A DNA stretch of 7,224 nt, taken from the NCBI GenBank assembly GCA_934463455.1, contig CAKSJU010000102.1, positions 1 through 7,224 on the forward strand, given 5' to 3'. Of this stretch, positions 1 through 5,536 are shown one piece after another. Numbering within the stretch: the stretch's first letter is position 1; every line of letters begins with the position of its first letter. A program made the position numbers and the translations under genes. Source of the DNA: an uncultured Clostridia bacterium (GTDB lineage Bacteria > Bacillota > Clostridia > UBA1381). The notes below the pieces were generated by a model, which saw only the letters and a program-made list of their open reading frames with translations, searched no databases and was not told the origin of the DNA.

Positions 1-629
1 GGGTTATTATGCAGCGATTGCAGTTTTCGTGAAACAATGGACTGCAAGAATTAAGCAATGCAAAAGGTGGTGTAAAATTGCTGTCGAAAACATTATCTAT
101 TCGGCTTTTCCAGTATTCCTCGTGCGTCATTTACTTGCTTTACAAGCCATGAAGCCTCACCGTCATCCATTAATTCAAGAATGTTTTTATCTCTCATCTG
201 TGCCGCTGTATCATCGTCCATAACGGTATTTTTAACCGCCAGAATAGCGTCCTCGTAATCGCTTAGACAGTCATCGTTATTCTGATAGATGTTTACAGAC
301 ACCTGACCGAATAAATGCTCTTTTCTGCCCGTCTCGGTAAGCCCGTTTCCGTCTGAAACATAATAACGTATTTCGTTGTCGTCATAATACTCTATATACC
401 TTGTGAAATTTCGGTCGTCATCAAACACATCATACCAGCGAATGGCATATTCTATCCGCCGTTCTATGTCGTTTGAATAACCTATGTACAAATTCATCGG
501 ATTTATTTTTCCGCATCGTATTTCGCCGTCATTGTCTATATATAAAAGCTCTGCGCCGTAACCGAATACCGAAATATCTTTATCCTGTGCAAATATTGCT
601 GTTCCCGCAGTGTCCTGATCGATAATCAT
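1..629 (-). pseudogene. Decayed phage portal protein (SPP1 gp6-like) fragment
   Basis: An open frame at 93-629 (178 codons) resembles the central part of SPP1 gp6-type portal proteins, which form the DNA-entry ring of tailed-phage capsids. Family-like segments are GYGAELLYIDNDGE (residues 23-36), INP followed by a (Y/F)I strand (42-49), YAIRWY (61-66), FG...YQNNDD...SDYEDAI (107-129) and WLVKQVNDA (161-169). After VNDA the frame reads nonsense and stops. The neighbouring minus-strand frame, entered near position 121, continues as EEYWKSRIDNVFDSNF, which fits the helix expected next in the family, so a frameshift lies around 119-128. That frame stays open to the left edge. About 25-30 residues normally found after the SDYEDAI segment seem missing. 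The N-terminal part is also absent: an in-frame stop lies eight codons before the first ATG, and no ribosome binding site is seen. I recognise the family from memory of its pattern; no alignment was run. Most likely a prophage relic. Confidence 0.72.
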
Positions 630-683
630 AGGGGCAATTTTTAGATAAAATTAATAAAAACCGTATGCAAAAATAATAAACTA

Positions 684-712
684 TTGATTTATCACCGGCA
701 GAATGTTATAAT
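684..712 (+). promoter_or_regulatory. Sigma-A promoter of the six-gene operon
   Basis: TTGATT (684-689) and TATAAT (707-712) are separated by 17 bases. The -10 is preceded by TG and one base (704-706), giving an extended -10. Transcription would start near 718-720, leaving a leader of about 80 bases before the ATG at 800. It is the only good promoter seen before the plus-strand gene run that ends at 5533. Confidence 0.8.
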
Positions 713-727
713 TATATAAAGAGATAA

Positions 728-756
728 TTGCAAAATGTAATTTTTACAATTTGCAA
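728..756 (+). promoter_or_regulatory. 29-nt inverted repeat in the operon leader
   Basis: TTGCAAA (728-734) pairs with TTTGCAA (750-756), and TGTAA (736-740) pairs with TTACA (744-748). One A/A mismatch (735/749) and a three-base centre (741-743) complete it: 12 of 13 arm positions pair. It lies about 10 bases downstream of the predicted transcription start, so it could be a DNA operator for a dimeric repressor or an RNA hairpin at the 5' end of the message. It is not followed by a U-run and is too AT-rich to be a convincing terminator. The regulator is unknown. Confidence 0.6.
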
Positions 757-761
757 CTGCT

Positions 762-782
762 TTTGTGCCGAAATAACACAAA
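762..782 (+). promoter_or_regulatory. Possible small hairpin before the first RBS
   Basis: TTTGTG (762-767) and CACAAA (777-782) can form a 6-bp stem with a 9-base loop. It ends one base before the ribosome binding site GAAAGGA (784-790) of the phosphodiesterase gene. The stem is weak and may be chance in AT-rich DNA. Together with the repeat at 728-756 it would give the leader two hairpins in tandem. Confidence 0.25.
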
Positions 783-799
783 TGAAAGGATTTTATTTT

Positions 800-1336
800 A
801 TGAAGCTTATGATTGCCTCCGATATTCACGGCTCGGAATATTACTGCAAAAAAATGATTGAAACGTATAAATCCGAAAAGGCGGACAGGCTGCTGCTGCT
901 CGGTGATATTTTATATCACGGTCCGCGGAACGACCTGCCGAAGGATTACGCACCGAAAGCAGTCATTTCCATATTAAATTCAATAAAAAACGATATACTC
1001 GCTGTCCGCGGCAACTGTGAAGCTGCGGTAGACCAAGCCGTACTCGAATTTCCGTGTCTTGCAGATTATGCAATAATCGAAATCGGCGGCAAAACAATAT
1101 TTGCAACTCACGGGCATATCTACAATGAAGATAATCTCCCGCCTCACAAAAAAGGCGATATATTGCTGTGCGGTCATACGCATGTGCCGAAGTGTACGGA
1201 GCATGAGGATTTTATTTATATGAATCCCGGTTCTGTATCAATTCCGAAGGAAAATTCACATCACGGATATATGATTTTTGACGGCGGCAAATTTTTGTGG
1301 AAAAGCTTTGACGGCGACGTTATCCTAACATTTTAA
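800..1336 (+). CDS. yfcE: YfcE-type metallophosphodiesterase
   Basis: A 178-residue protein of the calcineurin-like YfcE/MJ0936 family: cytosolic, dimetal (often Mn) phosphodiesterases that act on model phosphodiesters in vitro but whose physiological substrate is unsettled. All metal-site motifs are present: SDIHG (D8, H10), GD (D36), RGNCE (N72), THGH (H104, H106) and GHTH (H126, H128). The stretch HGPRNDLP and the later NPGSVSIPK match YfcE-type sequences closely, and the length is near that of E. coli YfcE (about 184 residues). I chose the ATG at 800 because GAAAGGA (784-790) lies 9 bases upstream and because MKLMIASDIHG matches the family start. A longer reading from TTG at 728 would run through the leader inverted repeat and adds no family sequence. 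It is the first gene of the operon, 44 bases before the kinase-fold gene. Confidence 0.93.
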   Translation: MKLMIASDIHGSEYYCKKMIETYKSEKADRLLLLGDILYHGPRNDLPKDYAPKAVISILNSIKNDILAVRGNCEAAVDQAVLEFPCLADYAIIEIGGKTIFATHGHIYNEDNLPPHKKGDILLCGHTHVPKCTEHEDFIYMNPGSVSIPKENSHHGYMIFDGGKFLWKSFDGDVILTF

Positions 1337-1380
1337 GCAATTATAAAAGCATCTAAAATATTATAAGAGGAGCAATCAAA

Positions 1381-2115
1381 ATGAAGCCCGACAAAATTAT
1401 TGCGGTGAGAAACAACAAAACAGTTTTCCGTGACGGAAATCTGTGCCTAAAAGTATTTAACCGCGATTTTTCAAAAGCAGATATATTAAATGAAGCTCTT
1501 AATCATGCAAGAGTTGAAGAAATAGGTCTTAATATCCCGAAAATCAAAGAAATATCGGTCATGGACGGAAAATGGACAATCGTTACGGAATTTATAAAAG
1601 GAAAAACTCTTGAACAGCTTATGTACGAAAACCCCGAAAGGTCAAATGAGTTTTTGGAAAAGCTGGTGTGTCTGCAAACCGAAATGCACTCGAAAACCTG
1701 TCCGCTTTTAAACAAGCTCACCGACAAAATAATCCGTGAGATAACAAGATCCGGTCTTTCGGACAGTTTAAAAATCAATTTGACCGGACGGCTTATAAAA
1801 ATGCCAAAGCATGACAAGCTTTGCCACTGCGATTTTACACCGTCGAACATACTTATTGCAGACAGCGGCGACCCGTATATTCTTGATTGGTCTCACGCCG
1901 CAATAGGCAATGCTTCCGCGGATGCGGCAATGACTTATATCGGCTTTATGCTTGCCGGCAATTCCGAAGCAGCAAAAAACTACTTGAATATGTTTTGTAA
2001 AAAAAGCGATATTGATATAAAATATGTAAAAGAATGGATTCCGATTGCCGCTTCTTCTCAGCTTGCGAGAAGAAACCTCGAAAAGCGTGCTATACTGAAT
2101 TTGTTGATAAAATAA
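1381..2115 (+). CDS. APH/choline-kinase-fold phosphotransferase
   Basis: A 244-residue protein with the small kinase fold shared by aminoglycoside phosphotransferases, choline kinases and related enzymes. Visible elements: a probable ATP-binding lysine in LCLKVF (K24) with a following helix glutamate (E38); a hinge-like segment IVTEFIKGKTLEQL; the catalytic loop HCDFTPSNIL (H149, D151, N156); and the metal-binding ILDWSHAAIGN (D169). The C-terminal half is shorter than in true aminoglycoside-resistance enzymes. The substrate cannot be deduced, and resistance should not be assumed. It might act on a sugar, an amino alcohol or a protein. The start is supported by AGGAG (1368-1372), 8 bases upstream. 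It is the second operon gene, between the phosphodiesterase and the ferredoxin pair. No promoter is seen in the 44-base gap before it, so co-transcription is likely. Confidence 0.83.
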   Translation: MKPDKIIAVRNNKTVFRDGNLCLKVFNRDFSKADILNEALNHARVEEIGLNIPKIKEISVMDGKWTIVTEFIKGKTLEQLMYENPERSNEFLEKLVCLQTEMHSKTCPLLNKLTDKIIREITRSGLSDSLKINLTGRLIKMPKHDKLCHCDFTPSNILIADSGDPYILDWSHAAIGNASADAAMTYIGFMLAGNSEAAKNYLNMFCKKSDIDIKYVKEWIPIAASSQLARRNLEKRAILNLLIK

Positions 2116-2140
2116 ACTTCATACGAAAGGAATGATAAAT

Positions 2141-2383
2141 ATGAAAATAACTGTCTGTATCGGCTCTTCCTGCCATATAAAAGGCTCAAGGCAGGTTGTT
2201 GATGAATTTCAAAGGCTTATTGCCGAATATAATCTCGGCGACAAAGCGGAGCTTTCCGGCACCTTTTGCATGGGAAAATGTCAGCAAGGCGTGTGCGTAA
2301 CGGTTGACGGCAAATTCTTTTCGGTTAGTCCCGAAAATGCCGCAGAATTTTTTAAAGAAAACATTGTTAAAGCAATAAACTAA
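2141..2383 (+). CDS. Thioredoxin-like [2Fe-2S] ferredoxin, first copy
   Basis: An 80-residue protein of the thioredoxin-like [2Fe-2S] ferredoxin family (related to NuoE and the HydC-type N-terminal modules). The four expected ligands are visible as C-x4-C (C6, C11 in CIGSSC) and C-x3-C (C43, C47 in CMGKC). An extra cysteine (C52) follows. It probably carries electrons in the cytosol or relays redox state to a partner. I place the start at the ATG at 2141, 9 bases after GAAAGG (2125-2130). The ATG at 2132 almost touches that site and would only add Met-Ile-Asn. It lies 25 bases after the phosphotransferase gene and 50 bases before a paralogue with the same layout. Both precede the hydrogenase-type sensor, which makes that protein the natural redox partner, though this is inferred from gene order. 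Confidence 0.88.
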   Translation: MKITVCIGSSCHIKGSRQVVDEFQRLIAEYNLGDKAELSGTFCMGKCQQGVCVTVDGKFFSVSPENAAEFFKENIVKAIN

Positions 2384-2393
2384 TTTTCAAGCT

Positions 2394-2415
2394 GCAGGCG
2401 ATTATTGCGTCCTGC
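2394..2415 (+). repeat. Hairpin between the two ferredoxin genes
   Basis: GCAGG-CG (2394-2400) pairs with CG-(T)-CCTGC (2408-2415) around a 7-base loop, giving a 7-bp stem with one bulged T. It lies in the only sizeable gap (50 bases) inside the ferredoxin-hydrogenase-phosphatase part of the operon. No U-run follows, so it is not a normal intrinsic terminator. A role in mRNA processing or stability is possible but unproven. Confidence 0.4.
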
Positions 2416-2433
2416 GCGGAACGGAGAAGAAAA

Positions 2434-2688
2434 ATGATTATTGAAATATGTGTCGGCTCCTCCTGCTACATAAAAGGCTCTCATGATTTGGTAGAGCTTT
2501 TCCAGAATGAAATTAAAAAAAGAGAGCTGGACGCCGAAATCACTCTTGCCGGGTGCTTTTGTACCGGCAGATGCAACCGTGACGGAGTTACGGTTGTTGT
2601 GGACGATGAGCCCTTTGTAGGCATAACCAAAGAAAATTTTAACGAATTTTTTAAAGAGCATGTGCTGAGCAAAACAGAGGAGGCGTAA
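2434..2688 (+). CDS. Thioredoxin-like [2Fe-2S] ferredoxin, second copy
   Basis: An 84-residue paralogue of the preceding ferredoxin. Both share the pattern CxGSSCxIKGS at the same N-terminal position, and both have the second cysteine pair at residues 43 and 47. Ligands here are C6, C11, C43 and C47 (CTGRC), with an additional C41 just before the second pair. The C-terminal tail is acidic (KTEEA). GGAGAAG (2423-2429) stands a few bases before the ATG. The stop codon lies 3 bases before the hydrogenase-type gene, and that gene's ribosome binding site is inside this coding sequence, so the two are probably translationally coupled. The role is likely electron transfer to or from the sensor, or assembly with it. 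The two copies are clearly diverged rather than a recent duplication. Confidence 0.9.
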   Translation: MIIEICVGSSCYIKGSHDLVELFQNEIKKRELDAEITLAGCFCTGRCNRDGVTVVVDDEPFVGITKENFNEFFKEHVLSKTEEA

Positions 2689-2691
2689 AAA

Positions 2692-4368
2692 ATGTCGGAT
2701 TGTTTAACATTAAAAAAATCAAATTGCAAAAACTGCTACAAATGTATTCGTTATTGCCCCGTTAAATCAATAAGATTTTCCGGAAACCAGGCATACATAA
2801 TAGGCAACGAATGTATTCTTTGCGGTCAATGCTTCGTGGTCTGCCCTCAGGACGCAAAGCAAATAGTTGACGAAACGGAAAAGGTAAAGGTTTTGCTTCA
2901 AAGCGGAGTCCCTGTTTATGTCAGCATTGCTCCGTCCTTTGTTGCAAATTATGACGGCGTAGGAATAAACTCCATGAAAAACGCACTCAAAAAACTCGGC
3001 TTTGCCGATGCTGAAGAGACTGCCATAGGTGCTACGATAGTTAAAAATGAGTATGAAAGAATGATAAACGAGGATAATAGGGATGTGATTATCTCATCCT
3101 GCTGTCATTCGATTAATCTGCTTATTCAAAAGTATTTTCCGAATGAGCTCCCCTATCTTGCCGATACAATGTCACCGATGCAGGCACATTGCTTAAGAAT
3201 AAAGCAGCAGCATCCCGAAGCAAAAACGGTATTTATAGGTCCGTGCGTTGCAAAAAAAGACGAAGCCGATTACTATGAGGGCATTGTCGATGCCGTGCTT
3301 ACCTTTGACGAACTCACAAAGTGGCTTAAAGAAGCAAATGTTGAGCTTGACCGTGAAAAGGACTCAAGTGAAAACAGCCGCGCGAGATTTTTTCCGACAA
3401 CCGGCGGAATACTCAAAACAATGGCTCAGGACAATCCCGAATATACGTATATGGCAATTGACGGCGTAGACAATTGTATGGAAGCACTGCGCGATATAGA
3501 AAGCGGAAAAATACATAAATGCTTTATCGAAATGTCGGCATGCGTGGGAAGCTGCGTAGGCGGTCCGGTAATGGAAAAATTCCACCGCAGTCCGGTAAAG
3601 GATTATATGGCTGTTGCCAATTTTGCCGGCAAAAAGGATTTTGAAGTGGAGCAGCCGGACAGCTTATCCATAAAAAAGACATTTACAATGATAGAGAAAA
3701 AGCTTCAGCCGCCGTCAGAATTTGAAATTAACGATATTCTTCGTCAAATGGGCAAATTCAAACCGTCCGATGAGCTTAACTGCGGCTCATGCGGATACAA
3801 TACCTGCCGCGAGAAAGCTGTCGCAATATATCAGGGCAAGGCGGAAATTTCCATGTGCCTCCCCTTCCTCAAGGACAAGGCGGAAAGCTTTTCCGATACA
3901 ATTGTAAAGAATACTCCCAACGGACTTATAGTGCTTAATGAAGCTCTTGAAGTGCAACAGATTAACAAAGCCGCGCTTAAGATGATGAATTTGCACAGTG
4001 CAAAGGACGTTCTCGGTGACCTTGTAGTGCGTATTCTTGACCCGAAGCCGTTTATGGATGTACTCGGAAAGGGCAGAAACATAAAAGACAAGCGTACATA
4101 TCTTGCGGAGTACGAAAAATATGTTGAACAAACCATTATCTACGACAAAGAATATAAATTGATTGTCTGCATTATGCGAGACATAACCGACGAAGAAAAA
4201 GAGCGCGAAAAAAAGGAAAATATCGGACGGCAGACCATAGAAATCACCGACAAGGTCGTAGACAAGCAAATGCGTATAGTGCAGGAAATTGCGTCACTTT
4301 TGGGCGAAACTGCGGCAGAGACAAAAATTGCGCTTACAAAATTAAAGGAGACAATATCTGATGAATAG
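2692..4368 (+). CDS. hydS: Sensory-type [FeFe]-hydrogenase with Fe-S and PAS domains
   Basis: A 558-residue multidomain protein. Residues 4-52 hold two [4Fe-4S] ferredoxin motifs (C12/C15/C18/C22 and C41/C44/C47/C51). Residues about 70-320 form the H-cluster domain: L1 SSCCHSIN (C137, C138), L2 GPCVAKKDE (C185, K188) and L3 EMSACVGSCVGGP (C284, C288). All four H-cluster cysteines and the proton-shuttle cysteine (C137) are kept. The methionines of catalytic enzymes (Met353 and Met497 in Clostridium CpI numbering) are Gly183 and Ser282. A further C-x2-C-x4-C-x16-C motif (C364, C367, C372, C389) fits a PF04060-like [4Fe-4S] domain. A PAS-like domain follows (about 400-500, ending MRDITDEEKE), then a charged helical tail. 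No signal peptide is seen, so it is cytosolic. This architecture is typical of putative H2-sensing (group C/D) hydrogenases rather than bulk H2 producers. GAGGAGG (2677-2683) gives a clear start. The gene overlaps the phosphatase gene by 8 bases. The exact group assignment is uncertain. Confidence 0.92.
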   Translation: MSDCLTLKKSNCKNCYKCIRYCPVKSIRFSGNQAYIIGNECILCGQCFVVCPQDAKQIVDETEKVKVLLQSGVPVYVSIAPSFVANYDGVGINSMKNALKKLGFADAEETAIGATIVKNEYERMINEDNRDVIISSCCHSINLLIQKYFPNELPYLADTMSPMQAHCLRIKQQHPEAKTVFIGPCVAKKDEADYYEGIVDAVLTFDELTKWLKEANVELDREKDSSENSRARFFPTTGGILKTMAQDNPEYTYMAIDGVDNCMEALRDIESGKIHKCFIEMSACVGSCVGGPVMEKFHRSPVKDYMAVANFAGKKDFEVEQPDSLSIKKTFTMIEKKLQPPSEFEINDILRQMGKFKPSDELNCGSCGYNTCREKAVAIYQGKAEISMCLPFLKDKAESFSDTIVKNTPNGLIVLNEALEVQQINKAALKMMNLHSAKDVLGDLVVRILDPKPFMDVLGKGRNIKDKRTYLAEYEKYVEQTIIYDKEYKLIVCIMRDITDEEKEREKKENIGRQTIEITDKVVDKQMRIVQEIASLLGETAAETKIALTKLKETISDE

Positions 4369-5533
4369 TTTATGTGCGGACATAGGATATAAAAGCATAA
4401 ATCACTACGGTGAACAGCTTTGCGGAGACCATGTTGATATAGTGGAACAAAGTGAAAATTCCACCGTTATTGTATTGGCAGACGGCTTGGGCAGCGGAGT
4501 TAAAGCAAGCATTTTATCCACCCTCACCTCAAAAATAATTTCCACAATGATGGCAGAGGGAATATCGCTTGAAGAATGTGTGTCCACCATTGCCGCCACC
4601 CTGCCGATATGTTCTCAGCGCGGTGTCGCATATTCCACCTTTACAATTATACACCTTATCGACAACGAAACGGCGGAGCTCATTCAGTATGACAACCCGC
4701 ACATAATTTTCTTTCGCGACAATGAAAATTATGACTATCCTAAATCCGAAATGAACATCGACGGCAAAAAAATATATAAATCCGTAATAAAATTGCAGGA
4801 AAACGATACCTTTATAGCAATGAGCGACGGCTGTCCGCATGCAGGGATAGGTATTGCATACAATTTCGGCTGGAAGCGTGAAGAAATAATAGAATTTTTG
4901 GAGCCGCTGACATTCGGCGGATTTACCGCAAAAACACTTGCCACAATTTTAGTGGATGAATGTTACAAGCTGTACGGTGAAAAACCCGGAGATGATGCAA
5001 CCGCATGTGTTGTGCGCATAAGAAACCGTGCGCCGGTCAATATACTGTTCGGTCCTCCCTCAAATCGGGACGACGCAAACCGAATGATGGCACTGTTTTT
5101 TTCAAAAGAGGGCAAGCACATAGTCTGCGGAGGTACAACTTCTTCAATTGCAGCAAAATTCCTCGGCAAAACCGTAAAACCCAGCCTTAATTTTGAAAGC
5201 TCGGATGTTCCTCCTATTGCGGAAATAGAAGGCGTTGACCTCGTAACCGAAGGAGTTATCACCATTAACAAGGTTTTGGAATATGCAAAGGACTATCTGA
5301 ACGGAAACGAAAGCTATTCGCACTGGGGATACAAAAGAGACGGTGCCTCACTCATTTGCAGACTTCTGTTTGAGGAGGCAACCGATATAAACTTCTATGT
5401 CGGCAGAGCCATTAACCCGGCTCATCAAAATCCGGATTTGCCGATTAATTTCAACATAAAAATGAATCTTGTCGAAGAACTTTCAAAATGCTTGAAGCAA
5501 ATGGGAAAGCGCATTAAAGTAAGTTATTTTTAA
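4361..5533 (+). CDS. SpoIIE/PP2C-type phosphatase with unknown C-terminal domain
   Basis: A 390-residue cytosolic protein. Residues 1 to about 220 form a SpoIIE-family PP2C domain, a metal-dependent phospho-Ser/Thr phosphatase, with the expected acidic residues: GD (D23), ADGLGSG (D41), MSDG (D156) and GDDATA (D211, D212). The catalytic set looks complete. Residues about 228-390 form a second domain I cannot name. It has a conserved-looking glycine/threonine motif CGGTTSSIAAKFLGK, a DLVTEGVITI segment and a tail ending IKVSYF. Unlike SpoIIE it has no membrane segments. The ATG overlaps the end of the hydrogenase gene (ATGAATAG), with AAGGAG (4345-4350) 10 bases upstream, which points to coupled translation and a shared function. 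It is probably the output of the hydrogenase/PAS sensor, acting on an unknown phosphoprotein. No kinase, anti-sigma or STAS partner is encoded in the window. Confidence 0.9.
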   Translation: MNSLCADIGYKSINHYGEQLCGDHVDIVEQSENSTVIVLADGLGSGVKASILSTLTSKIISTMMAEGISLEECVSTIAATLPICSQRGVAYSTFTIIHLIDNETAELIQYDNPHIIFFRDNENYDYPKSEMNIDGKKIYKSVIKLQENDTFIAMSDGCPHAGIGIAYNFGWKREEIIEFLEPLTFGGFTAKTLATILVDECYKLYGEKPGDDATACVVRIRNRAPVNILFGPPSNRDDANRMMALFFSKEGKHIVCGGTTSSIAAKFLGKTVKPSLNFESSDVPPIAEIEGVDLVTEGVITINKVLEYAKDYLNGNESYSHWGYKRDGASLICRLLFEEATDINFYVGRAINPAHQNPDLPINFNIKMNLVEELSKCLKQMGKRIKVSYF

Positions 5534-5536
5534 AAT

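Noticed and set aside
29..223. Plus-strand open frame of 64 codons at the left edge
   Set aside because: It is antisense to the portal relic, has no ribosome binding site, and its composition is implausible.
728..756. Rex or GlnR/TnrA operator at the leader palindrome
   Set aside because: The arm sequences and the centre spacing do not match those consensus sites, so no regulator is named.
728..756. Leader palindrome as an intrinsic terminator/attenuator
   Set aside because: The stem is almost all A/T and no U-run follows it.
728..799. N-terminal extension of the YfcE gene starting at TTG 728
   Set aside because: There is no ribosome binding site before it, the added residues do not look like the family, and it runs through the leader inverted repeat. 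The ATG at 800 has a proper site and the family start.
1381..2115. Aminoglycoside resistance gene
   Set aside because: Only the general kinase fold motifs are present, the protein is short, and the context is an apparent housekeeping/signalling operon. A drug substrate cannot be supported.
3787..4269. Minus-strand open frame of 160 codons inside the hydrogenase gene
   Set aside because: It lies opposite a strongly supported coding sequence, has no ribosome binding site or family motif, and reads like the complement of the PAS region.
2692..4368. Calling the hydrogenase a catalytic H2-producing HydA
   Set aside because: The L1/L2/L3 substitutions, the extra Fe-S motif, the PAS domain and the neighbouring phosphatase fit a sensory type better.
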